From NCBI RefSeq assembly GCF_000834655.1, contig NZ_JXQQ01000026.1:36507-100506 (forward strand): DNA of 64,000 bases, in the 5' to 3' direction. A program made the position numbers and the translations under genes. Origin of the DNA: Variovorax paradoxus (GTDB lineage: Bacteria > Pseudomonadota > Gammaproteobacteria > Burkholderiales > Burkholderiaceae_C). Below, piece after piece: positions 27,278-36,326 of the stretch. Position 1 is the first letter of the stretch. Each line of letters starts with the position of its first letter. The notes beneath the pieces were generated by a model that searched no databases, was not told the origin of the DNA, and saw only the letters and a program-made list of their open reading frames with translations.

Positions 27278-27363
27278 TTTTCGAATACCTGTGTCAGAAG
27301 AAGGCGCAAGCTGGCCGGGTTGCATTGCGCGGTGCCTGCCGCCTGGGCTACGCTCCGCCGCAG

Positions 27364-27717
27364 ATGACGTCTCCCGCCCCCAGCGACACCGCAACAACCC
27401 CGCGCCTGATTTCCCCGGACCTTGCCGACGGCGGCCTGGCCGCCACGTTCGCGATGCCCGACGGCACGCCAGCCTTCGCCGTCCGGTGGCACGGCGGCGT
27501 CCACGGCTACCTCAACCAATGCCCGCACGCGGGCGGCCCGCTCGATTTCGAAGGCCAGGTCCTCGAAAGCTCGGGCCGCTTCCTCATGTGCGCGCGGCAT
27601 GGCGCGATCTTCGAGCCGGACACCGGCAAGTGCGTCGGCGGCCCCTGCCGCGGCGCGCGCCTCACCCCCGTGACGCTGCGCGAGGATGCCGAGGGCAACG
27701 TCTGGCTCACCGAATGA
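27364..27717 (+). CDS. Rieske [2Fe-2S] domain protein
   Basis: This is a 117-residue single Rieske ferredoxin. The cluster ligands are in CPHAGGPLDF and CARHGAIFEPDTGKC, fitting the CxH...CxxH pattern. It may serve as an electron carrier or a small ferredoxin-like subunit, but no oxygenase is adjacent. I start at MTSPAPSD; longer in-frame starts would run over the LexA box and the divergent gene. Its stop is followed by an ATG overlap that is not used by the next gene in my reading. Confidence 0.85.
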   Translation: MTSPAPSDTATTPRLISPDLADGGLAATFAMPDGTPAFAVRWHGGVHGYLNQCPHAGGPLDFEGQVLESSGRFLMCARHGAIFEPDTGKCVGGPCRGARLTPVTLREDAEGNVWLTE

Positions 27718-27740
27718 CAACCACCACCCCTGGAAAGCAC

Positions 27741-28298
27741 ATGCGCACCCTTTCGATCCCGACCTTCGCCCTCACAGCCGCCCTGCTCGCCGGCTGCGGC
27801 GCCATGGCACCCGCCACCGGCGGCAAGGCCCCGACCGGCATGAAGGTCACCTCGACCGCCTTTGCAGACAACACCGTCATCCCGGCCGAATACGCCGGCG
27901 TGGGCGACTGCGGCGGCAAGAACGTCTCGATGCCGGTGGCCTGGACGCAGCTGCCCGCCAAGGCGAAGTCGGTCGCGGTGCTGATGTCGGACCCGGACGG
28001 CGCGCTGGGACTGGGCGTCTCGCACTGGGTGGCCTACAACATCCCGGCCGAGCGCGGCCAGCTCAAGGCGAACGAGACGGGCGGCTTCACCGTGGGCACC
28101 AACGTGGCGGGCGCCACGGCCTACCGCGGCATGTGCCCGCCGGTGGGCGACCACCCGCACCACTACGTGCTGACCGTGGTGGCTACCGATCTCGCGCCGG
28201 GGGCGCTGCCGGCCGGGCTCACGCGCGATGCGCTGCTCGCGGCACTCAAGGGCCACGCTCTCGGCGGGCAGAGCGTGGTCGGGCTGTACAGCCGCTAA
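27741..28298 (+). CDS. YbhB/YbcL-type (Raf kinase inhibitor-like) lipoprotein
   Basis: This is a 185-residue PEBP-family protein. The N-terminus is a signal peptide with lipobox LLAGCG. The fold's conserved segments are visible as VLMSDPDGALGLGVSHWVAYNIP and YRGMCPPVGDHPHHYVL. Bacterial members bind small anionic ligands; their physiological role is unclear. Note a DPDG where many homologues have DPDAP. An upstream in-frame ATG at 27714 overlaps the Rieske stop, but the signal peptide favours the later start. Confidence 0.85.
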   Translation: MRTLSIPTFALTAALLAGCGAMAPATGGKAPTGMKVTSTAFADNTVIPAEYAGVGDCGGKNVSMPVAWTQLPAKAKSVAVLMSDPDGALGLGVSHWVAYNIPAERGQLKANETGGFTVGTNVAGATAYRGMCPPVGDHPHHYVLTVVATDLAPGALPAGLTRDALLAALKGHALGGQSVVGLYSR

Positions 28299-28324
28299 AG
28301 TCGAAGGCTCCTTTCACGTCACAC

Positions 28325-28585
28325 ATGCGCAGCGATGCGCATCCACCGATGCGCCGCTTTCCCGCACTCCTCGCTCTTCTTTCCGCCACGCTCGTCATCG
28401 CCGGCTGCGCCGCCTCCTCGCGGCCCGCGCCGCGCGTGAGCTTCCTGGGCGACGGCGTCTTCAAGTCGCCCACCGCGCAGGACGCCGAGGCCTACTGCCG
28501 CAACTTCGGGGCGCCGCTGCGCTACCTCGATCCGAAGGCGGCGCGCGTGGCGCCGCAAGGCGAAGTCACCTACCGCTGCGACTGA
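28325..28585 (+). CDS. small putative lipoprotein
   Basis: This is an 86-residue protein whose N-terminus (from the second Met, MRRFPALLALLSATL) is a signal peptide with lipobox VIAGCA. The mature part is about 50 residues with two Cys (AYCRNFG and the terminal YRCD) that could form a disulfide. I do not recognise the family. The last 16 bases overlap the convergent LysR gene. Start could be 28325 or 28349. Confidence 0.6.
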   Translation: MRSDAHPPMRRFPALLALLSATLVIAGCAASSRPAPRVSFLGDGVFKSPTAQDAEAYCRNFGAPLRYLDPKAARVAPQGEVTYRCD

Positions 28586-29490
28586 CCGGCCGGCGGGGCA
28601 CCGGTCGCCCGCACCCGCTCCAGGATGAAGTCGATGAAGGTGCGGATCGCGCGCGTGTGCTGGCGGTTCGGCATGTAGAGCATGAACATCTGCGTGCCGA
28701 AGATGGACAGGCGCCAGTCGTCCAGCGTGGTCAGCACCTCGCCCCTGCGCACGTCTTCCTGCACCACGTAGTCGGGCACGAGGCCGATGCCCAGGCCCGC
28801 GAGGATCGCCTGGCGCAGGAACAGGAAGTTTTCAGAGATCAGCGTCGGCTCCAGGATGACCTCGCGCCTCGTTTCCCCCTGGTAGGCCGACACGCGCAGC
28901 TGGCGGCCGATGACGGCGGCCGTGACCACCGGCGCGCCCTGCAGTTCGTCCAGCTGCACGGGCAGCGGATGTTTTTCGGCATAGGCGCGCGAGGCGCATG
29001 CCACGTAGCGCACCGGCCCCAGGTCGCGCGCCACCAGGTTCTGCGGCGGCTCGGGAATCACGCGCACCGCGATGTCGACTTCGTCGCGCAGCAGGTCTTC
29101 GATGCGGTTCTCGAACACCACGTCCAGCACGATGCCGGGGTACTGCCGCTTGAAGTCGATGAGCCAGTCGGCCATCACGAGCTGCCCGTAGCCGCTGGGC
29201 ACGCTCAGCCGCACGCGCCCCTGCAGGCCCTCGCCCAGCGTGGTGACCGATTCGCGCGCGGCCAGCAGCTCGGTCTGGATGGCCACGCCGTGCTGGTACA
29301 GGCGCAGGCCGATTTCGGTCGGCTCGGCGCGCCGGGTGGTGCGCCGCACCAGCTGCGCGCCGACCGAGCGCTCCAGCTGGTTCAGGTGGTAGCTGACGTT
29401 GGCGCGGCTCATCTTGAGCCGGCGGGCGGCGGCGCTCAGGTTGCCGGCGTCAAGGATTTCCACCAGCAGGGTGAGCGATTGGAGGTCCAT
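28570..29490 (-). CDS. LysR-family regulator next to the beta-oxidation operon
   Basis: This is a 306-residue LysR-type regulator. The N-terminal helix-turn-helix spans about residues 3-60 (AGNLSAAARRLKMSRANVSYH), and the effector domain follows with the SVPSGYGQLVMADWL and IRTFIDFILERV segments. It is divergent from the FadB-like gene across a 156-base gap containing repeated TGTCAA half-sites, so it is the leading candidate for controlling the acyl-CoA operon, probably in response to a pathway intermediate. Confidence 0.88.
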   Translation of the reverse strand: MDLQSLTLLVEILDAGNLSAAARRLKMSRANVSYHLNQLERSVGAQLVRRTTRRAEPTEIGLRLYQHGVAIQTELLAARESVTTLGEGLQGRVRLSVPSGYGQLVMADWLIDFKRQYPGIVLDVVFENRIEDLLRDEVDIAVRVIPEPPQNLVARDLGPVRYVACASRAYAEKHPLPVQLDELQGAPVVTAAVIGRQLRVSAYQGETRREVILEPTLISENFLFLRQAILAGLGIGLVPDYVVQEDVRRGEVLTTLDDWRLSIFGTQMFMLYMPNRQHTRAIRTFIDFILERVRATGAPPAGQSQR

Positions 29491-29500
29491 CCGGCGATTG

Positions 29501-29548
29501 TGTCAAAAATCCTTTGACAGTCTGTCAACCGTCTATGCAATTGTCAAA
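29501..29548. promoter_or_regulatory. candidate LysR operator cluster
   Basis: TGTCAAA (29501-29507) and TTTGACA (29513-29519) form a perfect inverted repeat with a 5-base centre, a T-N11-A type site. Two further TGTCAA copies follow at about 29523 and 29542. The cluster starts 10 bases from the LysR start and faces the FadB-like operon. Confidence 0.6.
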
Positions 29549-29646
29549 GCGCCGGTGCGGGCGAAGAATGCGGGGTTCACCCCCAGAGCCTCGGGCCCCT
29601 CGCCTTGCATCCGCATCGAGGGCCCGCCAACGCGAGAGACAAGCAC

Positions 29647-31791
29647 ATGGCCACCACCACTCCGAGCCCCTCCACGTCTTCCGGTCCCGTCACCTTCGAG
29701 CCGTCCCACGTTCACGGCGACGTGTTCGTGGTGACCATCGACAACCCGCCCGTCAACGCACTGGGCGTGGATGTGCGCCGCGGCCTCGTGGCCGCCATCG
29801 CCGCGGCCGAGGCCGACAGCGGTGCGAAGGCGGTGCTGATCGTCGGTGCGGGCCGGAACTTCATCGCGGGTGCGGACATCCGCGAATTCGGCAAGCCGCC
29901 GCAGGCGCCGTCGCTGCCCGAGGCGTGCCTCGCGATCGAGAACTGCTCGAAGCCGGTGGTCGCCGCCATCCATGGCGCCGCGCTCGGCGGCGGGCTCGAA
30001 GTGGCGCTGTCTGCGCACTACCGCATCGCCTCGCCCACGGCCAAGCTGGGCCTGCCCGAAGTGGCGCTGGGCCTTCTGCCCGGCTCGGGCGGCACGCAGC
30101 GCGCGCCGCGCCTCATCGGCGTGAAGCCCGCGCTCGAACTGATGCTCAGCGGCCGCCATGCGGGCGCGAAGGAGGCGCTGTCGCTCGGCCTCGTCGACCG
30201 CCTCGCCACCGACGCCGACGCGCGCGCCGAAGGCCTCGCCTACGCGCAGGAACTCATCGCTGCCAACGCCCCGGTGCGCCGCACGCGCGAAGCCACAGGC
30301 CTCGCCGACAAGGAAGCCAGCCGGGCCGCCCTCGATGCCGCGCGCGCCGACACCGCCAAGAAGAGCCGCGGCCTCTTCTCGCCGATGAAGATCATCGAAG
30401 CCGTCGAGGGAGCGCTCACGCTGCCCTTCGACGAAGGCATGGCGCTGGAGCGCAAGCTCTTCATGCAATGCATCGACAGCCCGCAGCGCGCGGGCCTCAT
30501 CCACGCCTTCTTCGCCGAGCGCGAAGTGCTCAAGGCGCCCGAAACGCGCTCGGCCAGCCCGCGCAAGCTCGAATCCGCCGGCATCGTCGGCGGCGGCACC
30601 ATGGGCGCGGGCATCGCGGTGGCAATGCTCGACGCGGGCCTGCCCGTGACCATGATCGAGCGCGACGAGCCCAGCCTCGCGCGCGGCCGCCAGCATGTCG
30701 AGAAGGTGTACGACGGCCTCATCGCCAAGGGCCGCATGACGCCCGAGGCCAAGGCCGCGGTGATGGCGCGCTTCAGCGGCTCCACGTCGTATGACGCGCT
30801 GGCCGGCGTCGACATCGTGGTCGAGGCGGTGTTCGAAGAGATGGGCGTGAAGAAGGCCGTGTTCGCCGAACTCGACCGCGTGTGCAAGAGCGGCGCCGTG
30901 CTCGCAACCAACACCTCGTACCTGGACATCGACGAAATCGCCGCGAGCATCTCGCGCCCGCAGGACGTGGTGGGCCTGCACTTCTTCTCGCCGGCCAACA
31001 TCATGAAGCTGCTGGAGATCGTGGTGCCCGCCAAGGTGAGCGCCGACGTGGTGGCCACCGGCTTCGGGCTCGCGAAGAAACTGAAGAAGGTGCCGGTGCG
31101 CGCCGGCGTGTGCGACGGCTTCATCGGCAACCGCATCCTCGCGGTGTACCGCCAGGCCGCCGACCACATGATGGAAGACGGCGCCTCTCCCTACCAGATC
31201 GACGAGGCCGTGCGCGAGTTCGGCTACCCGATGGGCCCGTTCCAGGTGTCGGACCTCGCAGGCGGCGACATCGGCTGGGCCACGCGCAAGCGCAAGGCCG
31301 CCACGCGCGACCCGGAGGCGCGCTACGTGCAGATCGCCGACCGCATCTGCGAGCGCGGCTGGTTCGGCCAGAAGACGCAGCGCGGCTACTACCTGTATCC
31401 CGAAGGCGCGCGCACCGGCTCGCCCGACCCGGCGGTGCTGGCCATCATCGACGCCGAGCGCGAGCGCGCGGGCATCGTGCGGCGCAGCTTCACGAACGAG
31501 GAAATCATCCGCCGCTACATGGCCGCGATGGTCAACGAAGGCGCCAACGTCGTGCTCCAGCGCATCGCGCTGCGCCCGCTCGACGTGGACGTGACCTTCC
31601 TCTACGGCTACGGCTTCCCGCGCCACCGCGGCGGCCCGATGAAGTACGCGGACACCGTGGGCCTGCCGAAGGTGCTGGCCGACATCCGCGAGTTCGCCAA
31701 GGAAGACCCGATCTTCTGGAAGCCGTCGCCGCTGCTCGTGGAGCTGGTCGAACGCGGTGCCGATTTTTCGAGCTTGAACCAATCTGAATAA
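29647..31791 (+). CDS. enoyl-CoA hydratase / 3-hydroxyacyl-CoA dehydrogenase (FadB/PimF-like)
   Basis: This is a 714-residue bifunctional beta-oxidation enzyme. The N-terminal crotonase domain (about 20-220) has the oxyanion segments [15 protein letters not shown] and [13 protein letters not shown] and the [18 protein letters not shown] catalytic region. The dehydrogenase half starts near residue 315 with the NAD-binding [17 protein letters not shown] and continues to [15 protein letters not shown]. It hydrates enoyl-CoA and oxidises the hydroxyacyl-CoA. It is the first gene of the operon; a PimF-like role on dicarboxyl-CoA is suggested by the neighbours. I use the ATG at MATTTPSP. Confidence 0.9.
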   Translation: MATTTPSPSTSSGPVTFEPSHVHGDVFVVTIDNPPVNALGVDVRRGLVAAIAAAEADSGAKAVLIVGAGRNFIAGADIREFGKPPQAPSLPEACLAIENCSKPVVAAIHGAALGGGLEVALSAHYRIASPTAKLGLPEVALGLLPGSGGTQRAPRLIGVKPALELMLSGRHAGAKEALSLGLVDRLATDADARAEGLAYAQELIAANAPVRRTREATGLADKEASRAALDAARADTAKKSRGLFSPMKIIEAVEGALTLPFDEGMALERKLFMQCIDSPQRAGLIHAFFAEREVLKAPETRSASPRKLESAGIVGGGTMGAGIAVAMLDAGLPVTMIERDEPSLARGRQHVEKVYDGLIAKGRMTPEAKAAVMARFSGSTSYDALAGVDIVVEAVFEEMGVKKAVFAELDRVCKSGAVLATNTSYLDIDEIAASISRPQDVVGLHFFSPANIMKLLEIVVPAKVSADVVATGFGLAKKLKKVPVRAGVCDGFIGNRILAVYRQAADHMMEDGASPYQIDEAVREFGYPMGPFQVSDLAGGDIGWATRKRKAATRDPEARYVQIADRICERGWFGQKTQRGYYLYPEGARTGSPDPAVLAIIDAERERAGIVRRSFTNEEIIRRYMAAMVNEGANVVLQRIALRPLDVDVTFLYGYGFPRHRGGPMKYADTVGLPKVLADIREFAKEDPIFWKPSPLLVELVERGADFSSLNQSE

Positions 31792-31805
31792 ACAGGAGCA
31801 ACCCC

Positions 31806-32996
31806 ATGCGTGAAGCCGTCATCGTTTCCACCGCCCGCACCCCGCTCACCAAGGCGCACCGCGGCGAATTCAACATCACCCCCGGCGCCACGCTGGCGTC
31901 TTTCGCAGTCAAGGCCGCCGTCGAACGCTCGGGGCTGGACCCGGCACTGATCGAGGACGCGATCCTCGGCTGCGGCTACCCCGAGGGCACCACGGGCCGC
32001 AACATCGCGCGCCAGGCCATCATCCGCTCGGGCCTGCCGATCAGCATCGCCGGCACCACGGTGAACCGCTTCTGCGCCTCGGGCCTGCAGGCGATCGCGA
32101 TGGCCGCGGGCCGCATCGTGGTGGACGGCGCGCCGGCCATGATCGCCGGCGGCGTCGAAAGCATCTCGCAGATCCGTGGCCGCAGCCCCGGCGATGGCGG
32201 CGACCTCAGCCTGGACCCGTGGATCGTCGAGCACAAGCCCGATCTCTACATGGCGATGATCGACACGGCCGACATCGTCGCCAAGCGCTACGGCATCAGC
32301 CGCGAGGCGCAGGACCGCTTCTCCGCCGAGAGCCAGCGCAAGACCGAAGAGGCGCAACTGGCCGGTCGCTACAAGGACGAGATCGTCGCCTGCACCACCA
32401 CGATGGCCGTGACCGACAAGGAGACCAAGGAAGTCACTCACCGCGAAGTCACCGCCACCGAAGACAACTGCAACCGCCGCGGCACCACCTACGAAGCGCT
32501 CGCCAAGCTCAAGCCGGTGATGGGCGAGGACAAGTTCATCACCGCCGGCAATGCCTCGCAGCTTTCCGACGGCGCCTCGGCCTGCGTGCTGATGGAAGCC
32601 AAGGACGCAGAGCGCGCCAACATCAAGCCCCTGGGCGCCTTCCGCGGCTTGGCACTGGCCGGCTGCGAGCCCGACGAGATGGGCATCGGCCCGGTGTTCG
32701 CGGTGCCTAAGCTGCTCGCGCGCCACGGCCTGAAGGTCGAGGACATCGGCCTGTGGGAACTCAACGAAGCCTTCGCCTCGCAGTCGATCTACTGCCAGGA
32801 CAAGCTGGGCATTCCGTCGGAGCTGCTCAACGTGAACGGCGGCGCAATCTCCATCGGCCACCCCTTCGGCATGACCGGCGCGCGCCTGACGGGCCATGTG
32901 CTGATCGAAGGCAAGCGCCGCGGCGCGAAGTACGCGGTGGTCACGATGTGCATCGCCGGCGGCATGGGCGCGGCAGGCCTGTTCGAAATCTATTGA
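31806..32996 (+). CDS. acetyl-CoA C-acyltransferase (thiolase)
   Basis: This is a 396-residue thiolase. The nucleophilic Cys lies in [16 protein letters not shown], the His in [19 protein letters not shown] and the second Cys in [13 protein letters not shown]. It cleaves 3-ketoacyl-CoA with CoA, the last step after the upstream FadB-like enzyme, 14 bases away. Degradative thiolase (FadA/PimB-like) is more likely than biosynthetic given the operon. An AACAGGAG ribosome site precedes the ATG. Confidence 0.92.
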   Translation: MREAVIVSTARTPLTKAHRGEFNITPGATLASFAVKAAVERSGLDPALIEDAILGCGYPEGTTGRNIARQAIIRSGLPISIAGTTVNRFCASGLQAIAMAAGRIVVDGAPAMIAGGVESISQIRGRSPGDGGDLSLDPWIVEHKPDLYMAMIDTADIVAKRYGISREAQDRFSAESQRKTEEAQLAGRYKDEIVACTTTMAVTDKETKEVTHREVTATEDNCNRRGTTYEALAKLKPVMGEDKFITAGNASQLSDGASACVLMEAKDAERANIKPLGAFRGLALAGCEPDEMGIGPVFAVPKLLARHGLKVEDIGLWELNEAFASQSIYCQDKLGIPSELLNVNGGAISIGHPFGMTGARLTGHVLIEGKRRGAKYAVVTMCIAGGMGAAGLFEIY

Positions 32997-33006
32997 GGAG
33001 CCAGCG

Positions 33007-34215
33007 ATGGACCTGAACTTCACCCCCGAAGAAGAAGCCTTCCGCGCGGAAGTGCGCGCCTTCCTGGCCGACAAGCTGCCCGCGCGCCTCTCGGCGAAGG
33101 TCAGCGGCGGCAAGATCCTCAGCAAGGCCGACATGCAGGAATGGCACGCCATCCTGAATGCGCGCGGCTGGCTGGCCAACCACTGGCCCGAGCAGTACGG
33201 CGGACCGGGCTGGACGGCGGTGGAGAAGTTCATCTTCGAACACGAATGCGCGCTGGCGTTTGCGCCGCGCATCGTGCCCTTCGGCGTGAACATGCTGGGG
33301 CCGGTGCTCATCAAGTACGGCAACGAGGCGCAAAAGCAGCGCTGGCTGCCGCGCATCCTGGACGGCTCCGATTGGTGGTGCCAAGGCTATTCGGAACCGG
33401 GCGCGGGCTCCGACCTCGCGGCGGTGAAGACCTCGGCCGTGCGCGGCATCGATGCGCAGGGAGACCACTACATCGTGAACGGCCAGAAGACCTGGACCAC
33501 GCTGGGCCAGCACGCCAACATGATCTTCTGCCTGGTGCGCACCAACCGCGAGGCGAAGAAGCAGGAAGGCATCAGCTTCCTTCTGATCGACATGACCTCG
33601 CCCGGCGTGGAAGTGCGCCCGATCATCACGCTCGACGGCGAGCATGAAGTCAACGAAGTGTTCTTCTCCGACGTGCGCGTACCCGCCGAAAACCTCGTGG
33701 GCGAAGAGAACAAGGGCTGGACCTGCGCCAAGTACCTGCTGACCTACGAGCGCACCAACATCGCGGGCGTGGGCTTCTCGGTGGCTGCGCTCGAACAGCT
33801 CAAGGGCATTGCGGCCAAGCAGGTGAAGAACGGCAAGCCGCTCGCCGAAGACCCGTCGTTCGCCGCGCGCCTCGCGCGCGTGGAAATCGACCTGGAGAAC
33901 ATGAAGACGACCAACCTGCGCGTGATTGCGGCAGTGGCCGGCGGCGGCGTGCCGGGTGCGGAGAGCTCGATGCTGAAGATTCGCGGCACGGAGATCCGGC
34001 AAGAGATTTCTTCGCTGGCCCGCCGCGCGATGGGCGTGTACGGACGGCCCTTCATCGAGGAAGCGCTGCACGACGGCTTCGACGGCGAGACCTTCGGCCC
34101 CGCCTACGCGAAGGCAGCCGCCGCGCGCTACTTCAACAACCGCAAGCTGTCGATCTTCGGCGGCTCCAATGAAATCCAGAAGAACATCATCAGCAAGATG
34201 ATCCTGGGCCTGTAA
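33007..34215 (+). CDS. acyl-CoA dehydrogenase, large-subunit type (PimC-like)
   Basis: This is a 402-residue acyl-CoA dehydrogenase beginning MDLNFTPEEEAFRAEVRAFL. FAD-contact regions are visible as CQGYSEPGAGSDLAAVKTSA and NGQKTWTT. The C-terminus reads LSIFGGSNEIQKNII, where many family members have the catalytic Glu as YEGT; the Glu is Gly here. It resembles the large subunit of pimeloyl-CoA dehydrogenase and is paired with a second dehydrogenase gene 11 bases downstream, suggesting a heteromeric enzyme. Confidence 0.88.
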   Translation: MDLNFTPEEEAFRAEVRAFLADKLPARLSAKVSGGKILSKADMQEWHAILNARGWLANHWPEQYGGPGWTAVEKFIFEHECALAFAPRIVPFGVNMLGPVLIKYGNEAQKQRWLPRILDGSDWWCQGYSEPGAGSDLAAVKTSAVRGIDAQGDHYIVNGQKTWTTLGQHANMIFCLVRTNREAKKQEGISFLLIDMTSPGVEVRPIITLDGEHEVNEVFFSDVRVPAENLVGEENKGWTCAKYLLTYERTNIAGVGFSVAALEQLKGIAAKQVKNGKPLAEDPSFAARLARVEIDLENMKTTNLRVIAAVAGGGVPGAESSMLKIRGTEIRQEISSLARRAMGVYGRPFIEEALHDGFDGETFGPAYAKAAAARYFNNRKLSIFGGSNEIQKNIISKMILGL

Positions 34216-34226
34216 GGAGACATGCA

Positions 34227-35369
34227 ATGAACTTCGAACACACCGAAGACCGGCGCATGCTCGCCGACAGCCTGAACCGCTTCATCGCGGAGCAGTACGC
34301 CTTCGATGCGCGCGACCGCATCGCGAAGTCCGCGCACGGGTTCAGCAAGGAAATCTTCCAGCAGTTCGCCGAGCTCGGCGTGATCGGCGCGCTGTTCGGC
34401 GAGGCCGATGGCGGCTTCGGCGGCGGCGGCTTCGACATCGCCGTGGTCTTCGAAGCACTGGGCCGCGGCCTCGTGGTCGAGCCGCTGCTCGGCGCGGTGA
34501 TGTTCGGCGAGGCGCTCAGCGCCGCCGGCAACGACGCACAGAAGGAACAGCTCGGCGAGATCATCAATGGCGTGACCGTCGCGGCCTTCGCGCACGACGA
34601 AGCCGACACGCATTACGAACGCACACGCGTGGCGACCCGCGCCGAGCGCAGCGGCGACGGCTGGGTGCTGCACGGTGCCAAGTCCGCGGTGCCGCAGGGC
34701 GAACAGGCCGACCTGTTCCTGGTCTCTGCGCGCACCTCGGGCAACGCGGACGACGAAACCGGCATCTCGCTGTTCCTCGTGCCCGCGAAGACTGCGGGCC
34801 TCACGGTGCGCGGCTGTCCCGCCATCGACGGCGGCCGCGTCGCCGAACTCGCATTCGACGGCGTGAAGCTCGGCGCCGACGCATTGCTCGGCACCGAGGG
34901 CGAGGGCGCCGCGACGCTGGAACGCGCCATCGGCCGCGGCGTGCTCGCACTCTGCGCCGAAGCCGTGGGCGCCATGGAAGCCGCCAAGACCGCGACGCTG
35001 GAGTACCTGCGCACGCGCAAGCAGTTCGGCATCCTGATCGGCAGCTTCCAGGCGCTGCAGCACCGCATGGCCGACCTGCTGCTCGAGATCGAACAGGCGC
35101 GCTCGGCGGTCATCAACGCGGCAGCCGCCATCGACGGCACGGACCGCGTGGCGCGCGAGCGCGCGCTGTCGGCCGCCAAGTTCAGCATTGGCCGCATCGG
35201 CGCGCTGGTGGCGGAAGAAAGCATCCAGATGCACGGCGGCATCGGCATGACGTGGGAGCTGCCGCTGCCCCACTACGCGAAGCGGCTCGTGATGATCGAC
35301 CACCAGCTCGGCGACGAAGACCATCACCTGCAGCGCTACATCGCGCTCGGCAAGGAGGTGACCGCATGA
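34227..35369 (+). CDS. acyl-CoA dehydrogenase, small-subunit type (PimD-like)
   Basis: This is a 380-residue acyl-CoA dehydrogenase beginning MNFEHTEDRRMLADSLNRFI. The C-terminal helix bundle contains RKQFGILIGSFQALQHRMAD and EESIQMHGGIGMTWELPL. It resembles the small subunit of pimeloyl-CoA dehydrogenase and probably forms a complex with the upstream protein. Electrons would pass to the ETF encoded at 41669-43427. The stop overlaps the start of the enoyl-CoA hydratase gene (ATGA). Confidence 0.88.
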   Translation: MNFEHTEDRRMLADSLNRFIAEQYAFDARDRIAKSAHGFSKEIFQQFAELGVIGALFGEADGGFGGGGFDIAVVFEALGRGLVVEPLLGAVMFGEALSAAGNDAQKEQLGEIINGVTVAAFAHDEADTHYERTRVATRAERSGDGWVLHGAKSAVPQGEQADLFLVSARTSGNADDETGISLFLVPAKTAGLTVRGCPAIDGGRVAELAFDGVKLGADALLGTEGEGAATLERAIGRGVLALCAEAVGAMEAAKTATLEYLRTRKQFGILIGSFQALQHRMADLLLEIEQARSAVINAAAAIDGTDRVARERALSAAKFSIGRIGALVAEESIQMHGGIGMTWELPLPHYAKRLVMIDHQLGDEDHHLQRYIALGKEVTA

Positions 35370-36178
35370 CGGACAAGACGGTTCTGATCTCGCAGCAGGG
35401 CGCCGTCCGCATCCTGACCAACAGCAACCCCGGCGCGCGCAACGCGATCACGCCGACGCTGTATGCCGAACTCGCAGCCGCGCTCACCGACGCGCAGAAC
35501 GACCCCGAAGTGGGCGCCATCGTCTTCACCGGCGCGGGCGATTTCTTCTGCTCGGGCGGCGACCTCAACCTGCTGGCCAAGCGCCGCGAGCTGCCCGCCT
35601 CGGAGCGCCGCGAAAAACTCGAAGGCCTGCACGACCTGATTCGCGCGATCCGCGATTGCGGCAAGCCCGTGATCGCAGCCGTCGAAGGCGGCGCTGCGGG
35701 TGCCGGCCTGTCGATGGCGCTGGCCTGCGACATGCTGGTGTCGGCGCGCGATGCGTTCTACACCGTGGCCTACGTCAAGGTCGGACTCACGCCGGACGGC
35801 GGCGCGACCGCCTTCCTCGCGGAATTCGTCTCGCGCCAGGTGCTCACCGAGATGTGCCTCACCGGCGACCGCATGCCGGCCGAGCGCCTGCATGCGCTGG
35901 GCGCGGTCAACCGCCTGACCGACAAGGGCGCGGCGCTGGCCGAAGCGGTTGCGCTCGCGGCCAAGGTGGCCGACGGCCCGCAACGTGCGAGCGCACGCAT
36001 CAAGACGCTGTGCCGCCAGGCGCACCGCGCCACGCTGGAGGAACAACTCGACGCGGAGGCCATCTACATGGTCGAGTCGCAGGCCGACGCCGAAGCGGCC
36101 GAAGGCATCGGCGCGTTCCTCGGCAAGCGCAAGGCGGACTTCGTCGCGCTGCGCCACACGAAGCAGGACGCGTCCTGA
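35366..36178 (+). CDS. enoyl-CoA hydratase/isomerase family protein
   Basis: This is a 270-residue crotonase-fold protein. Oxyanion-hole segments are GAGDFFCSGGDLNLLAKR and VEGGAAGAGLSMALACDM, followed by KVGLTPDGGATAFLAEFVSR. In the position often held by a catalytic Glu (PE or EV) this protein has LTPDGG, so the exact reaction (hydratase, isomerase or other) is uncertain. The ATG overlaps the stop of the acyl-CoA dehydrogenase gene. Ribosome site AAGGAGG lies just upstream. Confidence 0.87.
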   Translation: MTDKTVLISQQGAVRILTNSNPGARNAITPTLYAELAAALTDAQNDPEVGAIVFTGAGDFFCSGGDLNLLAKRRELPASERREKLEGLHDLIRAIRDCGKPVIAAVEGGAAGAGLSMALACDMLVSARDAFYTVAYVKVGLTPDGGATAFLAEFVSRQVLTEMCLTGDRMPAERLHALGAVNRLTDKGAALAEAVALAAKVADGPQRASARIKTLCRQAHRATLEEQLDAEAIYMVESQADAEAAEGIGAFLGKRKADFVALRHTKQDAS

Positions 36179-36212
36179 CGACCTGCCTCCCCCTCGCCGA
36201 ACTCGAACCCCG

Positions 36213-36276
36213 AACCGTTCGGGCTGAGCCTGTCGAAGCCTCGCGCAGCGCCTCGACACGCTCAGCGTGAACGGTT
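36213..36276. repeat. REP-like inverted repeat
   Basis: Arms of about 26 bases (AACCGTTCGGGCTGAGCCTG... and its imperfect complement ...CTCAGCGTGAACGGTT) surround a 10-base loop. It lies between the enoyl-CoA hydratase and CaiB genes. A closely similar palindrome is common in intergenic DNA of betaproteobacteria and xanthomonads, so it is probably a dispersed REP-type repeat. Confidence 0.75.
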
Positions 36277-36326
36277 CTGGATCATTTGCTGGACCCCATC
36301 CGGTGTCACGTCTTCCTGGAGCCACC

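Noticed and set aside
25966..27720. Very long upstream extension of the UdgX fusion frame
   Set aside because: It runs through the radical-SAM gene in the wrong frame; the domain start and the neighbouring gene fix the ATG at 25965.
29533..31782. 749-codon minus-strand frame opposite the FadB-like gene
   Set aside because: The plus strand encodes an unmistakable bifunctional beta-oxidation enzyme; the antisense frame has no motif.
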